Origin: Planctomycetota bacterium
Lineage (GTDB): Bacteria > Planctomycetota > UBA11346
Length of the DNA: 64,000 nucleotides
NCBI GenBank assembly: GCA_014193115.1
Contig: BJHQ01000011.1
Coordinates: 1-64,000 of the forward strand
Reading direction: 5' to 3'
Both the position numbers and the translations under genes were made by a program. This document shows positions 16,527-23,986 of this stretch, piece by piece (the first letter of the stretch is position 1; the number at the start of each line of letters is the position of its first letter). The notes under the pieces were generated by a model. It saw nothing but the letters and a program-made list of their open reading frames with translations. It did not search any database and was not told the origin of the DNA.

Positions 16527-18800
16527 ATGCATCATGCCAGGATGATCCGATCCCAACTGATCCCCGCCCTCGCTCCATCGCTCCTCATGGTCGCCCTGAT
16601 CGGCGCGGAGCCTGATCCGAACAAGGTGACGCCGCCGGTCCCGGCTCCGAATCCAGCGCCGTCGCCCGTCGCGGATCCCGCGCCGGCCCTGATCGAAGTC
16701 AACGCGACCCGGCTCGACCGTGCTCCCGCAGATCAGCCGTTCACCTATACCCGGCTCGAACGCGAGGATATCGATCAGCAGAATCAGCGGACCGCCGTCG
16801 ACGCGCTCGACGCCGTTCCCGGTGTATTCGTCCAGCGCACCAGCACCGCCCAGGCCAGCCCGTACCTGCGCGGTCTGACCGGCTATCAGACCCTGCAACT
16901 GTTCGATGGCGTGCGCTACAACCATTTGATGAATCGCTCAGGTCCGAACCAGTACGCCGCCATGATCCCCGATGTGTCCCTCGGGGCAGTCGATGTGGTG
17001 CTGGGCTCCGGTTCGACGGTGCAGGGATCGGACGGGCTGACCGGCACCATCGATTGGCGCCTGGCCGAGGCCGGACGCGGCACCACCGATCCCGTCACGC
17101 CCTTCGGCAAAGGCCGCTTCGCCACCGCCGAGGGCTACACCACCCAGGGCGGGGTTGATGGGAAACTCGGGCAGTTCACCTACACGGCGGAAGGCTCCTG
17201 GTCGGATTGGGCGGAACGCCGCGGCGGCGATGAAAGTGGCGACCGCCTGTATGGCGGCAACCGCCACGACCGTCGGATTCCCAACACCGATTACCGGGAA
17301 TACAGCTATGCCGGTCGGGTCGCCTGGACACCGATTCCCACAGCGCGAACGGAGCTCTCCGCCGGCCGGTCGTCGCAGCTCCACGCCCCGCGAACTGATG
17401 GATATTACGAAAACACCAACGACAGCAGCCGCATTTCACGATACTTCAGCCCTGAGACGTTTACCTATCTGCACCTGCGCCAACGTCTGGACCTGCCCGG
17501 TTGGCTGCCGGCCCTGGCCCTGACCGGCTGGTACCATCGCCATGACGAGACCCAGATCCGCGAGCGGATCACCGGCGGCCGCTATCGCCGTGAAGAATTT
17601 CGCGATGGGGTGACCACCTATGGCAGCGACCTCCAGGCCACCGGTACGCTTAATCTGCTCGGCCAGCAGACCTGGACCTGGGGCGGGACGTACTACCGCG
17701 ATACCAGCGATAATGGCTATCTGCGCTATCAGACTCCGGCCAATGTGACGAATCCGGAACGTGCTGGTGATGTGACCACCTCGGCGCTTGAAGACCAGAG
17801 CACCACGCTGCCTGACAACAGCCGCTACGTCGGACTCGCTGGATTCGTGCAGAACGACTGGCAATTCGATGATCGTTGGTCGGTGCTGGCGGGCCTGCGC
17901 TGGAGCCGTGCCCACTGGAACGCCCACGTTCGCGCCGGGCGCAGCGGATTCGCCACCGATCAGGACGTGCGCGGCGAGGCGGATGCCTGGACCGGCAACC
18001 TGCGGCTGGGTTACCGGGTCGCCGAGCCACTGCTGACCTATGCTGGAATTTCCCAGGGATTCCGGGCGCCGACTTTGAGTGATCTGGCGGGCAGCGACCT
18101 GGTCGCCGGCGGTGCGTTCACCTTGCGCGCCAATCCCGACCTGGATGCCGAGCGGGCCACGACCTATGAGCTTGGCGCCAAGCTCGACCGGGAGCAGGAC
18201 CATGCCGGCGTTGCCGTCTTCTGGACCCGGATCACCGATCAGATCCAGGCCGAATATGTCGATAGCGATGGCAATGGCACCATCGACACGTATCGTCCGA
18301 CCAATGGCGAGCGAGCCGATCTGCGCGGGCTCGAAGTTTCCTGGGACCTCGGACTGAAGCTCGACGCCAACCTGCGTCTGGCCTGGTTCCAATCGACGTC
18401 GGTGATCGATGGCGAGAGCCGCAGCCGAAATGCCAAAGGCGATACGGTGCGCACCAACCTGCCCCGGGCCAACCTCGCCTGGGGCCGCACCGGATTGAAC
18501 CTGTCCGGAACCGACTGGTACGCGCTGACCCAGGTGCGCTGGTCGGGTCCGTACGGCGAGACCAGCGAGGGCCAAGGCGCCGATCCGCGGCATTACACCG
18601 TGCGCGGCAACGTCACGTCATCTGACGGGACGATGCCTGGTTGGTGGGTGTGGGATGTGAAAGCCGGCTGGCGCAAGGGCGATCACCTGCGGATCGACTT
18701 CGCCATCGAAAACTTGCTCGACGCGACCTATCGCCAGCTTGGCAGCAGCGCCGATGCCACCGGGATCAATGCTGTGCTCACCTTGGGCGTCCGTGGGTGA
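16527..18800 (+). CDS. TonB-dependent outer membrane receptor
   Basis: A 757-residue receptor. A signal peptide (ALAPSLLMVALIGAE) is followed by a Pro-rich linker, then the plug domain (about 65-190: EREDIDQQNQRTAVDAL, VPGVFVQR, GYQTLQLFDGVRYN, VDVVLGSGS) and a 22-strand barrel with alternating aromatic residues. The final VLTLGVRG is weak as a C-terminal outer membrane signal but acceptable. It imports an unknown siderophore, cobalamin or oligosaccharide; no TonB/ExbBD genes are in the window. MIRSQL at 16542 is an alternative start. It follows the AraC regulator on the same strand. Confidence 0.9.
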   Translation: MHHARMIRSQLIPALAPSLLMVALIGAEPDPNKVTPPVPAPNPAPSPVADPAPALIEVNATRLDRAPADQPFTYTRLEREDIDQQNQRTAVDALDAVPGVFVQRTSTAQASPYLRGLTGYQTLQLFDGVRYNHLMNRSGPNQYAAMIPDVSLGAVDVVLGSGSTVQGSDGLTGTIDWRLAEAGRGTTDPVTPFGKGRFATAEGYTTQGGVDGKLGQFTYTAEGSWSDWAERRGGDESGDRLYGGNRHDRRIPNTDYREYSYAGRVAWTPIPTARTELSAGRSSQLHAPRTDGYYENTNDSSRISRYFSPETFTYLHLRQRLDLPGWLPALALTGWYHRHDETQIRERITGGRYRREEFRDGVTTYGSDLQATGTLNLLGQQTWTWGGTYYRDTSDNGYLRYQTPANVTNPERAGDVTTSALEDQSTTLPDNSRYVGLAGFVQNDWQFDDRWSVLAGLRWSRAHWNAHVRAGRSGFATDQDVRGEADAWTGNLRLGYRVAEPLLTYAGISQGFRAPTLSDLAGSDLVAGGAFTLRANPDLDAERATTYELGAKLDREQDHAGVAVFWTRITDQIQAEYVDSDGNGTIDTYRPTNGERADLRGLEVSWDLGLKLDANLRLAWFQSTSVIDGESRSRNAKGDTVRTNLPRANLAWGRTGLNLSGTDWYALTQVRWSGPYGETSEGQGADPRHYTVRGNVTSSDGTMPGWWVWDVKAGWRKGDHLRIDFAIENLLDATYRQLGSSADATGINAVLTLGVRG

Positions 18801-18821
18801 ACGGGTTCATGATTGGCTGAC

Positions 18822-18890
18822 GAACTGCCAAGAGGCCAAGGGAAACAGAAGCCTTCCAGATAGCTGGGACTTTGGCTTCTTGGCAATGCC
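18822..18890. terminator. R4 inverted pair between convergent genes
   Basis: GAACTGCCAAGAGGCCAAGG (18822-18841) is followed after about 28 bp by an imperfect inverted copy (CTTTGGCTTCTTGGCA... to 18890). The pair can form a hairpin of roughly 20 bp with mismatches. It lies between the end of the receptor gene and the end of the oppositely oriented secreted-protein gene, so a bidirectional terminator role is plausible; there is no T-tract. Confidence 0.45.
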
Positions 18891-18917
18891 GCAACGGCGC
18901 GTGACGGTTTGAATGGC

Positions 18918-19829
18918 TCACGGTTTTGCCGGACGCCGTTGCAGCACCCACAGATTGCGGTTCCCGTCCGATTGCAGCGGGACCACCGCCTTGCGCTGAT
19001 CCGGGGCGACTCGGTCGCCCTGGTCCTCGGGATAGACGACATACAACAGGTCATCGCCGCAAAAGGCATACAATCCGGGGCTGCGACCCTCGCGGTTCTC
19101 GATGATGTCGATCCGTCCGTACTTCGCCTCAGGAGGCAGGAGCTTGTAGCTGCCTGAACCCTGCGTCCCTTTTCCGCTGCCAGGCCCGAGTTTTTCCACC
19201 GTCTCTGCGGTGAACACGACATGGCCGCCTGGCCGGGTGCGGGCGCTGTTGGCGTCGTCGAATTCGCCCAGCACTGACCAATCGCCGACGATGCGTAGCG
19301 CATCCTTCGCAAAATCGGCGGGTTGGATCGCCGGTACCGGATCCCGGCGCAACAGGAAAATGACATCGGCCTTGGCGGCTCCGCTATAATTTCCGTTTCG
19401 ATTTCCGGTGAACGCTTCGCGTTGTACCAGTATCAGCAGCGCGCCGTAGTCGGTCAGGCGCCAGCGGGCTGGCAGCGAGGCGCCAGGAGTCGGGCACAGG
19501 CTGCCGCTGACCACCCCGATCAACTCGTTGGGATCCGGCTTTTTCTTGGGGTCTTCCGGCTCCGGTGGCGGTACCCGCTGGTAGTCGCCGTCGAGCCATG
19601 GCGTCTTGGCATCCGCTGGATTATTCCATGTGAACTGCCGGTCGGTGAGGGTGATCGTGGTGCCCCACAGCGCCGGAGTGGTTTCGGCCAGACTGGTGTT
19701 ACCGCTGTGGGCGGTGAGCAGGTGCCAGGTGCCCTGGATCTCAGGAGTGAAGGCAGGCGGCGCATCCCCGGCCTGCACGAGGCCGGCGAAGCAGAGCAAG
19801 GTGAGCAGCTGGCTGAAGCGGAGCATCAT
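18918..19829 (-). CDS. Secreted TIGR03067-like two-domain protein, paralogue 1
   Basis: A 303-residue exported protein with a signal peptide (MMLRFSQLLTLLCFAGLVQA). It has two copies of a small lipocalin-like beta domain: IQGTWHLLTAHSG... LTDRQFTW, and IVGDWSVLGEFDD... VVFTAETVEKL... GSYKLLPPEAKYGRI. This resembles the planctomycete TIGR03067 domain (a GTW start, a xxFxxD/R strand and a YxLDP-type turn); assignment is by pattern, not by search. Function unknown. It is the first of three very similar genes in tandem, each with its own upstream and downstream flanks copied along. Confidence 0.72.
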   Translation of the reverse strand: MMLRFSQLLTLLCFAGLVQAGDAPPAFTPEIQGTWHLLTAHSGNTSLAETTPALWGTTITLTDRQFTWNNPADAKTPWLDGDYQRVPPPEPEDPKKKPDPNELIGVVSGSLCPTPGASLPARWRLTDYGALLILVQREAFTGNRNGNYSGAAKADVIFLLRRDPVPAIQPADFAKDALRIVGDWSVLGEFDDANSARTRPGGHVVFTAETVEKLGPGSGKGTQGSGSYKLLPPEAKYGRIDIIENREGRSPGLYAFCGDDLLYVVYPEDQGDRVAPDQRKAVVPLQSDGNRNLWVLQRRPAKP

Positions 19830-19916
19830 GATGCGATCATACACCAGATCGGTAGTGCAGGTTGCGCCTGCGGACAGGTATTTTGCGGCAGGAGGTCTCA
19901 TTGATCGATCAGGTGT

Positions 19917-19983
19917 AAGGGCTCGCGCAACAACAAGGCGCGCGTTTCGGAGCGGAGATGCCCTCATCGCCGGCGCAGGTACC
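19917..19983 (+). repeat. R1 element, copy B (truncated)
   Basis: The left end of R1 (AAGGGCTCGCGCA, then GCGCGCGTTTCGGAGCGG) breaks off after about 65 bp. The break leads directly into GTTCACGCCCGACCAGCGC, the same sequence that follows the full copy C before paralogue 3. This shows an internal deletion of R1 after duplication. Confidence 0.75.
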
Positions 19984-20022
19984 GTTCACGCCCGACCAGC
20001 GCTGTTTTACTTGGAGGTCGCG

Positions 20023-20934
20023 TCAGGGTTTGGCCGGCCGCCGTTGCAGTACCCACAGATTGCGTTTCCCATCCGATTGCAGCGGGACCACCGCCTTGCG
20101 CTGATCCGGGGGAATGCGGTTGTCCTGGTCCTCGGGATAGACCACGTACAGCAGATCGTCACCGCAAAAGGCATACAATCCGGGGCTGCGACCTTCGCGG
20201 TTCTCGATGAGGTCGATCCGTCCGTACTTGGCCTCAGGCGGTAGCAGGTTGTAACTGCCGGAGCCCTGCAAAGGTTTTTCGTAATTATTGAGTTTGTCCA
20301 CCTTCTCTGCGGTGAACACGACGTGACCACCCGGCCGGGTACGGGCACTGTTGGCGTCGTCGAATTCACCCAGCACCGACCAATCGCCGACGATGCGCAA
20401 CGCATCCTTCGCAGGATCGGCCGGTTGGATCGCCGGTACCGGATCCCGGCGCAACAGAAAAATGACATCGGCCTTGCCGGCTCCGCTATAGTAGGTCCCG
20501 TTGCGATTTCCCGTAAACGCTTCGCGTTGGACCAGCAACAGCAGCGTGCCGTAGTCGGTCAGGCGCCAACGGGCGGGCAGCGACGCGCCGGGAGCTGGAC
20601 ACAGGCTTCCGCTGACCACCCCGATCAATTCGTTGGGATCCGGCTTCTTTTTGGGGTCTGCCGGCTCCGGTGGCGGTACCCGCTGATAATCGCCGGCGAG
20701 CCACGGCGTTTTGGCATCCGCTGGATTATTCCACGTGAATTGCCGTTCCGTGAGGGTGATCGTGGTGCCCCACAACGCTGGGGTGGTTTCAGCCAGGCTG
20801 GCATTGCCGCTGTGGGCGGTGAGCAGGTGCCAGGTGCCCTGGATCTCAGGGGTGAAGGCAGGCGGCGCATCCCCGGCCTGCAAGAGGCCGGCGAAGCAGA
20901 GCAAGGTGAGCAGTTGGCTGAAGCGGAGGATCAT
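20023..20934 (-). CDS. Secreted TIGR03067-like two-domain protein, paralogue 2
   Basis: A 303-residue near-copy of paralogue 1: the same length, signal peptide (MILRFSQLLTLLCFAGLLQA) and two-domain layout. It differs mainly at RNGTYYSGAGK in the middle and DKLNNYEKPL in the second domain. The promoter-proximal 80 bp (GCGCAGGTTGCGCCTGCGGACAGG and following) is also shared with paralogue 1, so the duplication unit included the control region. Expression and role are unknown. Confidence 0.72.
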   Translation of the reverse strand: MILRFSQLLTLLCFAGLLQAGDAPPAFTPEIQGTWHLLTAHSGNASLAETTPALWGTTITLTERQFTWNNPADAKTPWLAGDYQRVPPPEPADPKKKPDPNELIGVVSGSLCPAPGASLPARWRLTDYGTLLLLVQREAFTGNRNGTYYSGAGKADVIFLLRRDPVPAIQPADPAKDALRIVGDWSVLGEFDDANSARTRPGGHVVFTAEKVDKLNNYEKPLQGSGSYNLLPPEAKYGRIDLIENREGRSPGLYAFCGDDLLYVVYPEDQDNRIPPDQRKAVVPLQSDGKRNLWVLQRRPAKP

Positions 20935-21060
20935 GATGCGAATCTACACCAGATCGGCAGCGCAGGTTGCGCCTGCGGACAGGTGTTTTGCGGCAGGACG
21001 TCTCATTGATGAATCGGGTGTAAGGGCTCGCAAAAAACAACGTGAGCAGTTTTCAACTTG

Positions 21061-21290
21061 GACGTCCCGTAGGGACGCTACGATACCAGCCCGGCGCTTG
21101 AGCACCGGGTAGGCTGGATTGCATGGGAAGCCCCGTAGGGGCGCCTGAATTCTCTGGGGGCTTCAGCCCGCAAGGGAGCGCTCATAGTGGTCAGCCGGAC
21201 TCAACCGTCCCTACGGGACTGGGTCCTGAACGGGCTATGATACCGGGGTTGAAACCCCGGGCTCATCTCGTGGCGTCCCTACAGGACGCC
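21061..21290. repeat. Palindrome-rich REP-like block
   Basis: The 679-bp gap 20935-21613 has no gene. This part holds a series of palindromes: GTCCCGTAGGGAC at 21064-21076, GCCCCGTAGGGGC near 21130, GTCCCTACGGGAC near 21210, CCGGGGTTGAAACCCCGG at 21243-21260, and CGTCCCTACAGGACG near 21275. Blocks of this type are scattered in many PVC and Acidobacteria genomes. No transposase is nearby. The rest of the gap holds R1 copy C and duplicated flanks of the paralogues. Confidence 0.7.
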
Positions 21291-21351
21291 TGCTTTCCGC
21301 CATGAAAAACAATTATGTAAGTCGCCCAAGTTATTCTTGCGTGCGTCCTAT

Positions 21352-21545
21352 GGGCTCGCGCAACAAGGCGCGCGTTTCGGAGCGGCGATACCCTCATCGC
21401 CGGCGCGACGCAGGTACCGTTGGCAGCCTGGTCGGGTCGTGGCCGCTGATATTGATGTGGGGATCGTTCCACGACCTCGAGCAATTCCGGCGATGTGGGC
21501 ATCGCCGCTCCCGATCCGCGCAAGGTAATCCTGCGTGAGCCCTAA
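21352..21545 (+). repeat. R1 element, copy C (complete, with terminal inverted repeats)
   Basis: The clearest copy. It begins GGGCTCGCGCA and ends TGCGTGAGCCC, imperfect inverted repeats of 11 bp (10 of 11 match). Inside are CGGAGCGGCGATACC, CATCGCCGGCGCGACG, a variable middle, and CGAGCAATTCCGGCGATG with GGGCATCGCCGCTCC. There is no open reading frame of its own. The short frames that cross it are spurious. Confidence 0.8.
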
Positions 21546-21613
21546 CCGGATGTGAACTCGATGCGGTTTCGACCGTTCACGCCCGACCAGCGCTGTTGCA
21601 CTTGGAGCACGCG

Positions 21614-22519
21614 TCAGGGTTTGGCCGGCCGCCGATGGAGCACCCACAGATTGCGATTTCCATCCGATTGCAGCGGGACCACCGCCTTGCGCTGATCCGG
21701 GGGAATGCGGTTGTCCTGGTCCTCGGGATAGACCACGTATAGCAGATCGTCACCGCAAAAGGCATACAATCCGGGGCTGCGGCCCTCGCGGTTCTCAATG
21801 AGGTCGATCCGTCCGTACTTCGCTTCAGGTGGCAGCAGCTTGTAGCCGCCTGAGCCCTGGATGGGTTTGCTTTTGGTGTTGCCTCCCCCGAGTTTTTCCA
21901 CCTGATCTGCTGAAAACACGACGTGACCGCCCGGCCGGGTGCGGGTGCTGTTGGCGTCATCGAGTTCACACAGCACCGACCAGTCGCCGACGATCCGCGA
22001 TGGATCCTTCGCAGGATCTGCTGGCTGGATCGCTGGTACTGGTTCGCGGCGCAAGGCGAACAGGACATCCTGTTGATAGGTTGCGCTGCGAAATTTTGAG
22101 GGATCTTCGCGCTGGAACACGACCAGCAAGGTGCCGTAGTCGGTCAGCCGCCACTTGGCGGACAGCCCGGCGCCGGGATTTGGGCACAGGCTGCCACTGA
22201 CCGCACCGATCAGTTCGTTGGGAAAAAGCTTGGGTTTGGGGTCGGGCTTCTCTGGTTCCGGTGCCCGCTGGTAATCGCCAGCGAGCCAGGGCGACTTGCC
22301 ATCCGCAGGATTATTCCACGTGAACTGCCGATCAGTGAAGGTGACCTTGGTGCCCCACATCGCCGGCGTGGCTTCAGCCAAGCCGACAAAACCGGACTGG
22401 GCAATGAGCAGGTGCCAGGTTCCTTGGATCTCGGGGGTGAAGGCAGGCGGCGCATCCCCGGCCCGCACCAGGTTGGTGAAAGAGAGCAGAAGGAGTAATT
22501 GGCTGAAGCGGAGGATCAT
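21614..22519 (-). CDS. Secreted TIGR03067-like two-domain protein, paralogue 3
   Basis: A 301-residue, more diverged third copy (MILRFSQLLLLLSFTNLVRA signal peptide). The N-terminal domain keeps IQGTWHLL and DRQFTWNNP, but the middle differs (EDPSKFRSATYQQDVLF). The C-terminal 80 residues are almost identical to paralogue 2 (KYGRIDLIENREGR, VVYPEDQDNRIPPDQRK), which suggests gene conversion between copies 2 and 3 after the earlier split. Confidence 0.72.
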   Translation of the reverse strand: MILRFSQLLLLLSFTNLVRAGDAPPAFTPEIQGTWHLLIAQSGFVGLAEATPAMWGTKVTFTDRQFTWNNPADGKSPWLAGDYQRAPEPEKPDPKPKLFPNELIGAVSGSLCPNPGAGLSAKWRLTDYGTLLVVFQREDPSKFRSATYQQDVLFALRREPVPAIQPADPAKDPSRIVGDWSVLCELDDANSTRTRPGGHVVFSADQVEKLGGGNTKSKPIQGSGGYKLLPPEAKYGRIDLIENREGRSPGLYAFCGDDLLYVVYPEDQDNRIPPDQRKAVVPLQSDGNRNLWVLHRRPAKP

Positions 22520-22633
22520 GACGACCAGCTTACTGCGGAACGGCGCCTCAGGTTGCGTCAGCCGTCAGGCGTTTTGCGGCAGATCCAGGCGCATGGCGAG
22601 CGCTGCGCGGATCACCGCGGAACCAGGCCGGAA

Positions 22634-23863
22634 TCACCTGCCGGCGCGCAGGCGCTGCCACGACATCAGCAGGGTCGTGATGACCTCGGCAGGCGGGACC
22701 TCGATCACGGTGTTCAAGTCGTTGCGCAGCCCATTGCCAGCATATTTCGTGAAAGGGCTGTCCGGTCCGAGCACCGGGACGCTGGTGTTGCCCGGCCGGA
22801 AACCGTGCTCCAGGGCTTTGCGCTGGGCGGCTTCGCCAAGCAGGAAATCACAGAATACACCGGCCGCCCGCTGCTGCGCCGGAGAGGCCCACGGCGCTTT
22901 GATGACGTAAAAAGGATTGTCATTCCACACGTTGTTGCGGGGATAGACCACGGTCAGCTCGCCCCAGCGACCCTGGGCCGCCGCCATGAAGTCGATCGCC
23001 ACCGCTTCGTAGACCAGCACGCAATCATAGGACGATGGCCCGCGCTGGACCATCGCTTTCATCATGTCGCCGGTGGAACCTTCCATGCCGGTGACGGCGG
23101 ATTCGATCCCGGACAGCCATTTCTGGAATCCAGCATCGAGCACATCGGCTTGGACCAGGGCGCGGGTTTTTCCGTGGTACTCGCTGGCGAGCAGGGCCAA
23201 GGCCATCAGCCCGCTGTTCGACTGGTCGGGCCGGGTGTGGCTGAATTTCAAAAGGCCCCAATCAGGTTTTCCGGCGATGCCCGCCCAGCCGGTGGGCTCG
23301 GACAAGGCGGTGGCCAGGTTCTTGGCATCGCCTCCGCCGAATTTCGCAGTGAACGCCTGGTAGCGCTCCTTCCACCACACGTAGACCATCGGCGACAAGG
23401 CCAGGACTTCGCGCCGGCCGATCGGATCGCTGCCGTGGCGGACCTGGAAATCACCGCGGAAGGTCGATTCCCACGCCGACGAGGCCGGAGCCCAGGCGTG
23501 GATCGGCTGCTTGTTGTCGATCACCCGCTGGGCGCCCTCCTGGCTGCCCACCGACATCAGTTCGATGGCGATGCCGCGGCCGGCATCGCTACGCGCGAAT
23601 TCGTCTTTGGCCCATTCCAGCCAGCGTTTCTTCTCGCTGCCATAGGCGATGGTGATGGCGACTCCGCCGGTTTGCCCGCCCGCCGGAGGTACCGGATCGG
23701 CGGCGGTCGGCGGGCCCGACGGGTTCCCGCCAGCCGGTGCGGACGAACCGCCCGGCCAGCCTGGCCGGCCAAGCCACCACCAGGCGCCGAACAGGCATCC
23801 GGCGATGAACAGGAAGATGATGAGCTTGCCGAGCATGGTCGGCTGGGGGCCGTCGTCGGGCAT
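22634..23863 (-). CDS. Membrane-anchored extracellular solute-binding protein
   Basis: A 409-residue protein. MPDDGPQPTM precedes one membrane helix (LIIFLFIAGCLFGAWWWLG), then a Gly/Pro linker to about residue 65, then a type II periplasmic-binding fold resembling the SBP_bac_11 (von Willebrand-associated) group: ITIAYGSEKKRWLEWAKDEF, PVVYVWWKERY-like strand, SGLMALALLASEY, and a C-terminal FLLGEAAQRKALEHGFRPG. A Met nine residues on (23836) is an alternative start. It has no ABC permease or ATPase neighbour. It is divergent from the large secreted protein at 23987, so they may share a promoter region. Confidence 0.75.
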   Translation of the reverse strand: MPDDGPQPTMLGKLIIFLFIAGCLFGAWWWLGRPGWPGGSSAPAGGNPSGPPTAADPVPPAGGQTGGVAITIAYGSEKKRWLEWAKDEFARSDAGRGIAIELMSVGSQEGAQRVIDNKQPIHAWAPASSAWESTFRGDFQVRHGSDPIGRREVLALSPMVYVWWKERYQAFTAKFGGGDAKNLATALSEPTGWAGIAGKPDWGLLKFSHTRPDQSNSGLMALALLASEYHGKTRALVQADVLDAGFQKWLSGIESAVTGMEGSTGDMMKAMVQRGPSSYDCVLVYEAVAIDFMAAAQGRWGELTVVYPRNNVWNDNPFYVIKAPWASPAQQRAAGVFCDFLLGEAAQRKALEHGFRPGNTSVPVLGPDSPFTKYAGNGLRNDLNTVIEVPPAEVITTLLMSWQRLRAGR

Positions 23864-23986
23864 GCCACGGTCATGGCGTCGCCGGCTGGTCCAGCAACCG
23901 CCCCGGCTGTCAGCCCTGCCTTGCATCCGGCCGGCTGGACAAACGGTACGGGTGCCGGCACATACCGCCCAACCCTGGAAGCTCCC

